NCBI GenBank assembly: GCA_964035545.1
Contig: OZ037771.1
Coordinates: 9,555,408 to 9,619,407, forward strand
Reading direction: 5' to 3'
DNA length: 64,000 bases
From: Bugula neritina
Lineage: Eukaryota; Bryozoa; Gymnolaemata; Cheilostomatida; Bugulidae
Numbering within the stretch: position 1 is the first letter of the stretch; each line of letters starts with the position of its first letter. The position numbers and the translations under genes are program-made. The notes beneath the pieces are model-generated. The model ran no database searches, was not told where the DNA came from, and saw only the letters and a program-made list of their open reading frames with translations. This document shows positions 26,453-50,870 of the stretch, piece by piece.

Positions 26453-27420
26453 CTAATTATACAGTGCTGGTGCGGTCCGAGGTACTTCTCGTTTGAGGTG
26501 CTGTAGGCTGTGCAGTAGTTGTTCAACTTCCTCATCAATCCGCTTAACTTCTTCCTTAATTCGATTCTTCAGGCATACTGTCAGGGCCTCGGTCTGCGGC
26601 CTTAATGCTTGAGTAGTTTGCCCAGTATCGACCTGATGTCCACTGTCTGCCCGCAGTGTCTGCTCCTCGTCCATTTCGCTTGCTGGTTTGCTGCTCTGGG
26701 CGCTGTTCTGCCCGCTATCAGGAACTTGTAACCTTTCTGCTGCTACCCGTAATGACTGGGTGTTTGATAGAAGGAGGTGCTGTATATCCTCTAGTGGGCC
26801 TCTGCTACGTGTTGGTTTACTTCCTTGGAGAGCTGTGCCGAAAGGTCCACCTTTCACCCGACCACAGTAGTATTCTCCCAAATATCCAGGGGGCCTTCGA
26901 GTCCTCTGACTGCGCCTTAGGCCTTCTGTGTCAGACACAGTGGCCTGTCCTTCAGTGTTGGTGGCTCTACCTTCTCCTACTTCTGAGGTAGGTTGGTCTA
27001 CCCTCTCCGGTATTACGGGTGATTCTACCGGTTCGGGTGCCTGAGGTGTTGGTTGCTCGGAGGCTCTTGCCTATTGGGGGGTTCTGGCAGTTCGGGATCC
27101 ATGGGTATTGGCTGTGGGGGTGGTTCCTGTACTTCGGGGTTCCTCTCGGGTAAGTTATAAGGAAGTTCCCATTCTCGGGTGGGAGCCGCCCTTCCTCCCC
27201 CGGTGGGTCATCGTGCTGGTTCTAGGAGTGGTGGCGCTTGTCCTACTGCCCCAGGGCTGGCCCAGTACGGTTTTAAGCGTTTCTCGCTTTGGACGGAAAT
27301 CTGTCCGGAGCGTTCTACGCGGTATGTGTGATTGGGCAGCACTTCGATGATACAGTATGGTCCCACGAACTTGGGCTGTAACTTAGCCGACTGTCCGCGC
27401 TTCCTCCTGTAACTAATCAT
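26453..27420 (-). pseudogene. Gypsy integrase C-terminal region with GPY/F module and tail (element C)
   Basis: The minus strand reads KLQPKFVGPYCIIEVLPNHT and LKPYWASPG, the GPY/F module that ends Ty3/Gypsy integrases, in 27,208-27,420. Then comes a broken proline-rich stretch, then RRSQRTRRPPGYLGEYYC and a ~130-residue tail with heptad-like charged repeats to 26,453. Frames change between these blocks, so it cannot be translated as one protein. Confidence 0.8.
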
Positions 27421-27471
27421 CCATACCCAATCGCCAGTCTGGTAGAGTGGGGGCTCGTCCGAGTCTTCCCC

Positions 27472-27966
27472 TCACACTTGCCATTGTTTCTCCCTTAAGA
27501 CTTCGTGAGCCGTCCGCATCCTATCGACCAGTTCTCTCACATATTCGTGGACGGGTCCCTCTGGAAGGGGGACGTGGTACGTGAGATGATCTGGGACCCG
27601 CGTTTCCCGGCCTAGCATTAGGAAATTGGGTGTCTCCTGGGTGCTAGAGTGGGGGGTGCTGCGATATACACGCATAATCTGGGGTAGCACGGCGTCCCAT
27701 TCTTCTTGGCTTTTCCCCAGTAGTAAACTCCTCAGGGCGTCTCCCAGCATTCTGTTGTTGCGTTCTACCACGCCATTTCCTTGGGGGTGGTAGGGGGTGG
27801 TTCTACTCTGGTTAACCCCCCATACCCGACAGAGGTCTTTCATCAGCTGCGATTGGAATTGTGCCCCTTGATCTGTGTGGATCTGTTCCGGTAGCCCGAA
27901 ATAGCAGAAAACATGCTGGTCTAAAACTCGGGCTACCGTCGGGGCGGAGGCGTCCGGGATTGCCAA
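27472..27966 (-). pseudogene. Gypsy integrase core fragment (element C)
   Basis: Reads AIPDASAPTVARVLDQ, HTDQGAQFQSQL, YHPQGNGVVERNNRMLGD: the second and third acidic positions (D...E) of the integrase DDE core with typical Ty3/Gypsy spacing. The zinc-binding HHCC domain and the first catalytic Asp are absent, because the fragment is joined at about 27,968 directly to gag. Confidence 0.85.
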
Positions 27967-27974
27967 GGGCCGCG

Positions 27975-28853
27975 GTAGTTAAACCCCGAAGCAAGGAGAG
28001 GGCAATATCTGCGGAAATATCCTTGGTTTCCACATTCCCAGCAAAAACTGACTGTTTCTCCCGGTGGCAGCGCCGGTGATCGCGGAGGCTCGTAGGCGGT
28101 ACCTACTGGGGTTTGATGTGTCAGTGCTGTTACCAGTTTAGCCAACATGTCGGTCAGTTGGGCAACCTTTTATGCAGCAGGTAACTCTCCCACGGCAACG
28201 GTCGCGGAGGGCGCTGCCTCTCGATCGGCTGCTGTGTCCGTGGGCTTTATCTTCACCTGGCGGGAGTTCCCGCGATTTCTATGCATCTGGTTTGCCAGGA
28301 GATAAGCTTCTTCTTCCGCCAGAGCGTCTTTGACGGTGGTAACTCCCCTAGCTAGAAATTGGTGGTGGAGTCCCAAGTCGTTGACGGACTGCACAAAGGC
28401 GTCAAATGTATACCTCTCACGGTTAGCTTGAGGCAGATCGCTATACGCAATCTGTGCCAGCTTCATTACCGTGGTGGCATGTTCTTGTAGCGGGGTATGG
28501 GAATCACGCCGCAGCCTTTGTAGACAGGCCTGGGCATCTATGGCAGAGATGCCGAAGCGGGCCCGTAAAGAAGCAAAGATACTATCGATGTCTGGCCCTA
28601 ACCCATAAGGCTTGGCCTTGTCCATCAATGACATTCTGAGCTTCAGCAAGGCCACTCTAGGTGGCCACTGGGCGACGTTCATCACGTCACCAAACTCTTG
28701 AATGAATTGTTCCACTTCTTCTTCACCCGTGAAGGTGGGTGCCTTTAACCGATAGCGGTAACGCTCTTCTACTACATGATTCAAAGGAATAACATCATCT
28801 CTACGCTCACCTTCTACCGGCTGTGGTTGCGTTCCAGCATCTTCAGTCTCCAT
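27975..28853 (-). pseudogene. Gypsy gag with zinc knuckle (element C)
   Basis: Begins at ATG 28,853, shortly after the primer-binding site. Matches the gag of element B block for block (capsid-like APTFTGEEEVEQFIQEF, WPPRVALLKLRMSLMDKA). A frame change near 28,160 precedes a zinc knuckle, CWECGNQGYFRRYC, in which the histidine ligand is replaced by tyrosine. Protease, reverse transcriptase and RNase H are missing entirely. Confidence 0.8.
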
Positions 28854-28868
28854 CTTGGATGTGCACTT

Positions 28869-28886
28869 ATCCCACCGCTGCCACCA
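28869..28886 (-). promoter_or_regulatory. Primer-binding site, tRNA-Leu type
   Basis: Minus-strand TGGTGGCAGCGGTGGGAT lies one base after the LTR end. It is complementary to the 3' end of a tRNA-Leu (…ATCCCACCGCTGCCA plus CCA), as remembered for leucine tRNAs of this type. Confidence 0.75.
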
Positions 28887-28887
28887 C

Positions 28888-29238
28888 TGTTGTAATTTCC
28901 AGAATTGTGGGTTGGTGTGCAATCAAGAGAGTCTTATTTACTATACTAAAAAAACTTCGCCAGCATAATTCGAATCAACACTACTATATTTTATACACAA
29001 GAATACATCACAAAAACTACAGTAACACAAATGCATTCAGCTAATTGATACGGTCTATACAGTTCACCAGTCTAAACTCAACTAACTAAACAGCGGGAAA
29101 CTACTATTACTAAAAATTGTCAGTTCTGCTAATTGGTTGTCTGTGGTTCCGGGTCATCTCTATGACCCCATGCTGCACTCATGGAGGAAATAAAATTTCC
29201 CCGTTATTACGCTGCTGGTAGCTCCACGAGCCACCACA
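28888..29238 (-). mobile_element. 5' LTR (351 bp) of the gag-bearing half of element C
   Basis: Ends …AATTACAACA before the primer-binding site and starts TGTGGTGG at 29,238. The outer boundary is confirmed by the related repeat at 24,465-24,748: the sequence resumes at ACATTGCATTCACAGGG, matching that uninterrupted copy. Confidence 0.75.
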
Positions 29239-29244
29239 ACATTG

Positions 29245-29540
29245 CATTCACAGGGAAGCTTAAACTTTATAGCTTTGTATTTACGTGCATTGGTGAGTTT
29301 TAATTTTTTTTAGTTGTATGTGCATAAAAATGTGTCTAAAAACTTTACCAATAAACAGAATTAAAAAAATGTACACATAAAATAAAAAAATAAAATAGAA
29401 TAACAAAAGTGGCAAAATTTTCTCTTGGTAAGATTTATAAACTCGCGGTACCAGTCGCGGCATAATGATGCCCATATGATTCCCTAATATTTTCTAAAGT
29501 CGGCACTCTCAAATAATCCACACTGCTCCAGAGATGGTAG
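29245..29540 (-). repeat. Interspersed repeat, inverted partner of 24,465-24,748
   Basis: See the partner entry. This copy was the landing site of the LTR ending at 29,238. Confidence 0.7.
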
Positions 29541-29699
29541 ATATCATTTGTCTGAGCTTCAAAGGAGCTCCCTAAAGTCAAAGAAATAAAACCCTTAACT
29601 TTTTATATTTTTAATTTTTGAGTTGGTTATCAAATTTGAGTTTTGATTTCATTCACTACCTATAGTTAAATGCTAAAAATAATATTAATAGTCATGCAG

Positions 29700-30175
29700 T
29701 TAGAGTTATACTTATAGCAAATGCACTACTACTACTACTACTACTAGTAGTAGTAGTACTACTACTAGTACTACTGAGTACTACTACTACTGTACTAGTA
29801 ATGTTAAACTAAAACTTAATGTACAGTCTCATGACACTGTACTACTACTTAAACTTACCACTACCACTTCTATAAACTAAACTACACTTTAAATACCACT
29901 ATAACAGCCACTACCACTAATACTTATACTAGTACTAGTAGTACCACTACTACTACTACTACTAGTAATAGTAATACTAATACTAATAGTAATAGTAGTA
30001 AAGTCTTACTCTTAGTAATACTAACACTAATACTATTACGCCGTGATACTAAGTCTAATAGTAATACTAATAGTCACTAAATATAATACTAATACTGTAA
30101 TAGTAATGCTGATAGTATTAGTATCACTATAACTATTACTATTAGTATTAATACTTGTAAAAATATAATAGTCAT
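29700..30175. repeat. (ACT)n/(AGT)n and ACTAATAGT microsatellite tract
   Basis: Includes palindromic runs such as ACTACTACTAGTAGTAGT. Confidence 0.85.
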
Positions 30176-30449
30176 CTCTTAGTTTACTCGGGCTACCCCA
30201 GGCTTTGTGGTTGGGAAAGTTTGAGTTTATGGATTGCCTTCTGCTCGACTCGCTGCTGTACTTCATTCATGCTTGCTTTTAAATGGCTTTTAATTCAATG
30301 ATCAATTGATTTGTGTACTATATTTAGTTGCAGCTTTTGCGAACAGTCACTCTCAGATCTCTGTTGTATTTAGTCGTGAATTTTGCATAACATATAGTGT
30401 GTCAGCAGGAGCCCAAAGGTCAGTAGTGTAGTGATAAGTTCACCCGGTA

Positions 30450-30520
30450 GCTCCCGTGGTGTAATGGTAGCTTCCTTGCTTGCAAGCCAGAGGACTCGGG
30501 TTCGATTCCCAGTGGGGGCA
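30450..30520 (+). other. tRNA-like sequence (Ala-like) inside an LTR
   Basis: 71 bases with tRNA features: pairing ends (GCTCCCG with TGGGGGC), an A-box-like TGGTGTAATGGTAG and a perfect B-box core GGTTCGATTCC. The anticodon arm would give a 6-base loop (TTGCAA) around TGC, and the D stem pairs poorly. It is therefore a tRNA relative or pseudogene, not a confident functional tRNA. Confidence 0.6.
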
Positions 30521-30716
30521 ATTATTTTTCAAGTTCGCTGAAATATCTTTATTTGGGAAGCGCAACTAATCACTAAGAATACATTTCCAAGACTGACAAT
30601 ATATAAACAAACCGCAAAGATAAAGGGGATTTAAGACACAAATAAAAACCACACAACTATTATAATATTTACAAAACAGTTACATAACTGCATGATGCAA
30701 TGTCATGCACATTACA
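30450..30716 (-). mobile_element. 3' LTR of minus-strand Gypsy remnant (element F)
   Basis: Direct repeat of 31,704-31,948. On the minus strand it starts TGTAATGTGCATGACATTGC right after a polypurine tract (CAGGGGGAAA), as a 3' LTR should. Its other end is a tRNA-like sequence. Confidence 0.7.
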
Positions 30717-30767
30717 TTTCCCCCTGATCTTATCAGATCAAACAAATATATAATAAAAAAAAAACGT

Positions 30768-31100
30768 TTAGTCATCTACATAAAAGTCTGCTAACCACCT
30801 AGGTGGCCGTCTATTTCTTACTGGTCGGTCAATCACTTCGTCTACACTTTCACTTTCCTCAACATTTTCACCATCCACAACTCTATTTGCATCTGCATTC
30901 TCATCAGCATTATCTGGCCTCAGGTTAATTTCAATGTCTCCATGTACCTGAGATTGCTGTTTTGTACTTGACGAAATGTCACCACTTTCCCTGTTCCCTG
31001 TATTAGCCAATCGAACATCACTTATATGTTGTGTCATACCATTACCGCAGTGTTCGACACAACCCTGGTAATCGTGCCCTGTGGCCATGCAGTTGTGCAT
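30768..31100 (-). pseudogene. Gypsy pol C-terminal tail (element F)
   Basis: Acidic tail ending RPVRNRRPPRWLADFYVDD, the RxRRxPxxLxDF signature that closes pol in many Ty3/Gypsy elements. It lies just before the polypurine tract and 3' LTR. Confidence 0.7.
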
Positions 31101-31229
31101 TTAAAATTCACAGGTTTTACATAAACTTTGTCTCCTACATTGTGGGGATTTTTATAATGTCTGTGGGTTTGCCTATTATTGATGGTGATACTTTAGGCAG
31201 CTTTACATTATAGCTGTATAAACTTTGTG

Positions 31230-31700
31230 AGGGTACTACATTGTTACTATTTGAAATGTTGTTGTACGAAAATACCATATTTTCTATTGAGAATTTAGTT
31301 CAAGCTGCCATTTTTTTATAGTCCTGTGATTGCGCTCTATAACACTATTCTCAGATGCTCTATAAGCACGGCTAAATATGTACTGTACATTCCACTTCCT
31401 AAGTAAATGTTCCAATCTGTCACTTCTGAAGCATGGTCCGTTGTCTGTCAGGACCACAGTGCTGAAACACCTTTAGTAGGTGATTTACCACAGAATCAGC
31501 AGTCTCATTCTGCAACTTTATCCACAAATCGAATGTATTTGGACCACAGTCGATAATAGTCAAGTATGGTACACTGTTATAATGACTCACATCTATTGTC
31601 AGCCTATACTAATTCTCATTGACCTCCAAAACTCCTTTTTCCCACTGCACTTGAGAGAGGTCAATGCTCCTACACACAGCACATTCTTTAAGCTTACCCT
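31230..31700 (-). pseudogene. Gypsy integrase relic (element F)
   Basis: Translated in broken frames the minus strand gives CRSIDLSQVQWEKG (end of the zinc-binding domain), YLTIIDCGPN (first catalytic Asp region), DNGPCF, and SENSVIERNHRTIKK (catalytic Glu helix). Several stops and frameshifts. It begins immediately at the 5' LTR, so gag, protease and RT are absent. Confidence 0.75.
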
Positions 31701-31703
31701 GAA

Positions 31704-31948
31704 GCTCCCGTGGCGTAATGGTAGCACACTTGCTTGCAAGCCAGAGGACTTTGTTCGATTCTCAGTGAGGGCAATTATTTTTAAATTCACTGAAATATCT
31801 TTAACTAATCAACTAATCACTACAAACACAATATATATACAAACAGCAAAGATAAAGGAGATTTAGGACACAAAGGAAAACCACACAGCTATAAGAATAT
31901 TTACAAAACAGTTACATAACTGCATGATGCAATGTCATGCACATTACA
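31704..31948 (-). mobile_element. 5' LTR of Gypsy remnant (element F), with second tRNA-like copy
   Basis: Direct repeat of 30,450-30,716. The tRNA-like segment is 31,704-31,773 (TGGCGTAATGGTAG, GTTCGATTC) with more changes than the other copy. Confidence 0.7.
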
Positions 31949-32260
31949 AACTGTAGAGTTTTATTTATTTAATTTTATATTTTGTTCATAAAATCCTGTA
32001 TTTCATTTTTTGTATTTCACCATAATTATTTTACACCACCTAAATTTATTGTATTGTTTGTATTTTGTTTCTGTATTGGTATAATTTGTGTTAATTTAGG
32101 TTTCACGGTATATAAGATAGGTAAATAAAGAACCAGTGAACTACTCCATGCAGCACAGTGACACTTACTAATTAGTATCCAACCTCAGTCAGAGTTAAAT
32201 ACTCAATAGTGAAATCTCACACAACTCTACAGTGAAACCTAACAGTGAAACCTAACAGTA
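31949..32260. other. AT-rich spacer
   Basis: Nothing recognised apart from a short ACTATTAGT microsatellite at 32,255-32,308 that became the insertion site of element A. Confidence 0.5.
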
Positions 32261-32308
32261 TAAGTATTAGTATTACTATTAGTATTAAACTATGTCTATT
32301 AGTAATAT

Positions 32309-35300
32309 TGTAAAGAATTGGTATAGTTATTGTCAATATCGAAAGGATAACTCCTCGTGGCTTATTCTCTATACGCTTGGCATGATGTCTACAAGTGCAA
32401 AGGATCAATTATCGTAATAGCTGACAATTGGAATGCGTATAGTCTCTCTTATACTCGGCTGGACAATTATTTCTAGCTACTAATGTACGCAGTTAAACAA
32501 GGCAAGACTAGTCAATTAGGAACAATAGCTAGCGTTAGTAAATAGCCAATCAGCTTAGTAGAAGGTTTGAATAACTTGTGAGCAGTTAGCGTGCTCGATG
32601 AGCCGGCAGAGCAGCTTGGGACTGGTTATTGAGTAGTAGTGCATAGATTGCTCTGTATTATGTAATGGTGTAAATTAGTGTAGTAGTTTTATTTGCTGTA
32701 TTTTTCATAAATAATAAACTTTGATAATCGTGATAAACCTGGTGAAGTAGCTTTAAATAAGTAGACCCACACATTATAGTTGAAGAACAGTTGGGGAAAG
32801 CGGGTGTATACAGCTGGGAGGAAGGACAACTTCGGTCCGAATCCCTTAATGAGGCTGTTAACAACCTTCACGCAAACCCCACACTGCTCAAGAACGTCAA
32901 GGAGCTGTGTCAGCTCCAAGCTACGCTACCAGGGGTAGTAGCTGACCTAGTCCGGGCCAAGAAGGAGCGACGGCGGCCTAGTGAGGCCGAACAGCGGGTG
33001 AAGAGTGCAGAGTTTAAATACTTCTGCGACCGCTAGGACTCCCTCCGGTTTAACAGCGATGGGCTGCTGACGATAACGTTGGCAGCCGGCACCAATCGCC
33101 GTGAACGAGAGAGGGTAGTCTGTCCGTCTGCTGTGAGGCGGGAGTTGATCTGGGACACCCATAAACAAGCTCATGCAAGAGCTGGACGGCTGACTAGGTG
33201 TGTTCAACTACAGTGGTTTTGGCCCGGTATGACCCGGGATGTCCGACTCGGGGTGCGGAAGTGTGAGATATGCCAAGCTAGTAAGCATGGCCGCTCCACT
33301 GTGACCGCAGGGAGGCACCGCCTCCATGCCGGTCGTCCGTGGCAGGTAGTCGCTGTAGATCTGGTAGGCCCCATGCCCACAACAGTGAGAGGTAATAACT
33401 GGATACTGGTATTAACTGACCATTTCACGCGGTGGGCTGATGCCCTTGGTTATTCCAGATTCGTCGGCCCCCTCGGTGGCCAGAGCCTTGGATCAGCAGG
33501 TATTCTGTTATTTCGGCTTGCCGGAGCAGATACACTCTGATCAAGGCGCCCAGTTTCAGTCGCAACTTATGAGCAATCTCTGTAAAACGTGGGGGGTAAA
33601 CCAGAGTCGGATGACCCCGTATCACCCGCAAGGGAACGGGGTTGTGGAGCGGAACAACCGCATGCTAAGGGACTCACTGAGAAGCCTGCTTATCGGTAGG
33701 AGCCAGAAAGAGTGGGACTTGGTACTGCCGCAAATTATGCGAGCTTACCGTAGTACCCCTCACTCCAGTACACTGGAGACCCTTAATTTTCTCATGCTGG
33801 GGAGAGAAACAAGGGTTCCTGAGCACGTAACCTATCATGTTCTGACTCCAGAGAGCAACGTCCTTGATTACGTGGACGAGCTCGTGAAGCACATGAGGAC
33901 GGCTCACGAGGTGCTACGTGAGCAGCAATGGCAGGTCAGGAGTGGTGACTCTGATGACCCCCTTTTGTATAAGGTGGGAGACTGGGTCTGGATGACCAGT
34001 CATCGCCGGCCGTGCAGACAGGCGGCTAAGTTGCAGCCGAAGTTCGTGGGTCCTTATTGGGTGATTGAGGTGATGCCTAATTACACCTACAAAGTGGAAC
34101 GGTCTGGACAAGTGTCGGTCCAGAACGAAGCACGGCTGAAACCTTACTGGGCGAGCCCTGATGCAGCAGGTCAAGCACCTCCTCTCTTAGAGCCTGCTAG
34201 ACGCCCTCCTATGAGGGGGCGAGGCATGGCATACAGAGAGATAGAAGAGATACTGCCAGGTCAGGAGGGAGCAGCCGACGCGCCGCCCGACCCGCCCAGG
34301 CCACCTCCACCCCAGGAAGAGGAGATCGACACACCGGAAGACCAGTCCGAGCCGGCCCCACCACCAGTGAAACCGGCCGACACTCCTGTCGCCCCGGATG
34401 AGATGGAAATTCCTCAATTTCATGAGGAAGAGGCCACTGAGAGGACACCACTCGTACTGGTGGACACCCCCGTGATGGTAGAGTCACCAGCAGCAGCGAA
34501 TCACCCAGTACTGTTGGAGCGTAGTCAACGTACTAGGGCGCCACCATCTTATTTACAAGACTTCTGGTGTGACTTGGTTGACATGCATACTATACTATAA
34601 CCTGTCAACCAGCACAATAGAAGTCTGGGGGGGGGCAGCTATTGAGAGTTGCGGTTCCTCGATATCGAGAGACTCAACTGTGAGTTGCGGGCCCCAGTTG
34701 GCGTGTATAATTACGTCAACTGGGAGGACAACAAGGGCGAAGCCAGCCACCGAGGGAGGGTTATTGCATCACCCCTCCTATCGTGTGGAACGCCCTTACC
34801 AGTTGTAACTGTCAAGGTGAACACACACTTGTGACAGTTGGCAAACTACGAACCCTAAGTGGACAGTAGGGCTAACATAGCGACTGTCCTATGGGAAGTC
34901 TACTAGTGCAATTCTTTTATTCAAGTAGAATTTAGACCAGTAGCCAATTGCCGTCTCGCTCTGTCATGGGATAGAGCTGGAGCTCCTGATGTCAGGTAAT
35001 TTTGCTGACGACTTAGAGTGAGGCGGTCGCCCGAATGATTCTGGTAATCAGTGGGTTGTTAGACTGCGGGACTCAGTCGTCGGTGTCGTACTGACTGGGT
35101 GGAGTCCCCTACAACAGAAGCTGAGAGCTCTGTTGAGGGTGAGACTGTTCAAGGTTGAGGAACTAGAAGATAGATCCTACCATCACCGTCACGCAGCCAC
35201 ACCCCCTCCTCTCTCGGTGACCGTTATGGACTAATATGCGACATGGATTAATTCGTAAAAACTCTCATATAGAGCAGGTGGCTGACGTGAGCAGCAGGCA

Positions 35301-36159
35301 GTTTGGCCCTGTTATTTCATCTGCCTTGCCGCAGGATTGCGATATTTCATCGATGGTGCTCTCGCCGGTTATATTGCTGTTTTGTACTAGTATTTTATGC
35401 TGTAATATTTTATGCTGTTTACTTTGTGTGTGACTTTTCTTTTGTGTATCCCTTTATTATTCTGTTTTACGCTTTCATCATTATGCGCCGGCCAACGACA
35501 CTTGCTGTCTATCGTGCTTTATCTGGGCGGTCAAGATCCTAGGCGCCAGAGACCAGGATGTCAAACATGAACTATGCTTATGCTGTCACATTGGCCCAAG
35601 ACTTGGGCCTGCTACCTAGTTTTACAGAAGTTTCAGTAGGGAGTGTACCTTTCGATAGGTGGGGAGGATGTAAAGAATTGGTATAGTTGTTGTTATTATC
35701 GAAAGGATAACTCCTCATGGCTTATTCTCTATACGCTTGGCATGATGTCTACAAGTGCAAAGGATCAATTATCGTAATAGCTGACAATTGGAATGCGTAT
35801 AGTCTCTCTTGTACTCAGCTGGACAATTATTGCTAGCTACTAATTTACGCAGTTAAACAAGGCAAGACTAGTCAATTAGGAACAGTAGCTAGCGTTAGTA
35901 AATAGCCAATCAGCTTAGTAGAAGGTTTGAATAACTTGTGGGCAGTTAGCGTGCTCGATGAGCCGGCAGAGCAACTTGGGACTGGTTATTGAGTAGTAGT
36001 GCATAGATTGCTCTGTATTATGTAATGGTGTAAATTAGTGTAGTAGTTCTATTTGCTGTATCTTTCATAAATAATAAACTTTGATAATCGTGATAAACCT
36101 GGTGAAGTAGCTTTAAATAAGTAGACTCATACATTATAGTGAACTGCAATATCACTACA
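32309..36159 (+). mobile_element. Ty3/Gypsy element A, internally deleted
   Basis: LTRs 32,309-32,780 (truncated) and 35,669-36,159 (full, 491 bp) are about 97% identical over the shared 472 bp. The flanks share ATAT (32,305-32,308 and 36,160-36,163), a 4-bp target duplication. The body keeps only integrase, the pol tail, a ~1.07 kb 3' region and a polypurine tract (GGTGGGGAGGA) just before the 3' LTR. The last 19 bp of the 5' LTR, the primer-binding site, gag, protease, RT and RNase H are deleted in one step at 32,780/32,781. Confidence 0.88.
32791..34600 (+). pseudogene. Integrase and pol tail of element A
   Basis: Contains the zinc-binding domain (WDTHKQAHAR, CEICQASKHG), the catalytic core (VAVDLVGPMP, SDQGAQFQSQL, YHPQGNGVVERNNRM), the GPY/F module (KLQPKFVGPYWVIEVMPNY) and a proline- and acid-rich tail ending RSQRTRAPPSYLQDFWC. 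One stop at about 33,034 and one frameshift near 33,440-33,540 interrupt it. The last 386 codons are open. Confidence 0.88.
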
Positions 36160-36164
36160 ATATT

Positions 36165-36420
36165 GTATAAGCATTACCAATACTAATAGTAATACAGTAT
36201 TACTAGTAGACATAGTGATACTGATAGTAATACTAATACTTAACTAATACTATTAGTTATAGTTATACTAAATATAATTGTAATACTAATTGGTAATAGT
36301 TAGTAATACTATTACCAATAGTAATACTTAAGTATTACTAATACTGTAATACTAATAGTAATACCAATAGTAATAACGATAACTAATACTAGTACTAATA
36401 CTAATACTAATGTGATACTA
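36165..36420. repeat. ACTAATAGT microsatellite tract
   Basis: Right half of the tract into which element A inserted. The left half is at 32,255-32,308. Confidence 0.8.
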
Positions 36421-38008
36421 AATCTAATCAAAATTGGCTATCGAAAAGCTTGGAATAATGCCACTAGCAACCAGAAGAAAATTAAACGAATCTGCCTGGC
36501 TGTCTATTTCTCCAGTGTCGGTAACCGACACTCGGTCTGTCCGCATCCACCTGCCCAACTCGGTCCAACTGTCGGTTTACATGAATCAGCAAAAATGAAC
36601 CCAACCAAGTGTATTGTAACTTGTAATTAGGAAAAAGCGATTAATTATTTACTATGCGAAAAGCTTAACAATAGCCATAGCATTTAAGGTATTAGAAAGT
36701 TACACCACAGACTTAGCTATAACTACAGTATTTAGAAAAATAGCCACAGTAACGTGCCAAGGGGGATAACTCTGATATTTACCACAATATTACCCAACAC
36801 TCAACAAATCATATAAACACCTGATCAAACAAACATTGTCTACAGTTTAGACTAGGTCTCAGGCTCAAAAATACATATTCCAATAGTTTACTACCACAGA
36901 CAATTGGAGATTTGAGCATTGGGATCATCTACAGCAACCACAGTGCGGTCCTATACTGCGCTCTCGCCACAGACAGGATAAGCAGGCCTGTTTTGCATCC
37001 ACTGTACATTATTTTTAAGTAGATTTTTACTGACACAGGTACATACATGTAACCCATAATTAAAAAGGTATTGCACCCCTTCTACCCAACAAAAATTTAA
37101 CAGGTATCAACAGGTAGTACTAATACTAATAGTAATACTAATAGTAAGGTAGTAATAAACAATGATTATATTTATAATTATAAAAATAAAATAATACTGG
37201 CCATACCTATGTTAAAGCTAAATGCAATATCATTATCATAGAGTTTTGTCACTAGTGTTTTTGTTTAACTTCCTATTCTTATATTTACTGTAGACATATA
37301 CCAACACTCATATTCATATTCATTCAAAACTGCCTGTCATTTATTTTTAAGATAGGAATCTAGCATGTGGCATATCCATTCTCGAGAAAAGTGCAGCGCA
37401 ATAACAGTTCAAGTTTGCATCAATATACCTGAAGTTGCTGATGTTCCACCACTATTTAATTTAACATTTTTACTGACTAAAGTTGTGACTGCTATCTCAT
37501 CAAAGAGTAAATAATATGTATATGCTAGCTTCCACTGCTGCATTGCTCAGTGGTCAACAAAATGTTGGGCAAATTTGTTGAAATACTAATAGGTGCTACC
37601 ACTTGAATGTTTGTCTCAGAAAGATAATGCTGTTTTACAGTTTGGATTTATCATCAACAACTAAACTCCGAAAAACTTTTGAGATAGCGCTTGAACAGGT
37701 ACAGATGTGTTATTATGGGAAAGGCAACTCCTAAATTTAGAGTGATTAACCATTTTTTCCATCAGCATCAAGTTCCGTTTACTCAGCTCTCCTGTCTAAC
37801 ATTGAATTCTTTTAATTATTGAATAAATATTGGCTCAACCATAAATGAACTCTAATGCTAGGTTCTAACTTACTGCTATTGCTCATGTTTATATCGCTTA
37901 GCACTATAACTTGTGTCCATTTTACTATAGAGCAGCAGTGTTCCAAGAAATTTTATATTGGGAACTTGGAAGTTTTAGTTGATGAGTGGAAATTTCAAAA
38001 ACCTGAAT
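36421..38008. other. Upstream region of GEMIN8
   Basis: No recognised gene. A short ACTAATAGT microsatellite is at 37,110-37,150. Promoter elements could not be identified. Confidence 0.4.
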
Positions 38009-50608
<12,600 letters not shown>

Positions 50609-50870
50609 GAAATTCATTTGAAGATCTGTTTACATGATTACATTAGCTATTATATACTGCTAGTATACTAATCTAGTTGGTAATACTGCTGTGAAACTCA
50701 ATGTGTTTATATGCTATATACTATAAGCTCTGGAATTTATCATTAATTATTGATCTAAACTTAGTAAAGAAATAGGCACTATTCTTTTGTATTTATAGAA
50801 GTATCACTTACTCAGTTTTTCTTGATGCTAATCAATGAAAAATTATAGGCTATTATGGGATGATTTATGT

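Noticed and set aside
30450-30520. Functional tRNA gene
   Set aside because: The anticodon loop is one base short, the D stem pairs poorly, and the sequence is part of a repeat found at both ends of a retroelement.
34187-34487. Minus-strand open frames over the element A pol tail
   Set aside because: Shadows of the GC-rich sense coding frame of integrase and its proline-rich tail.
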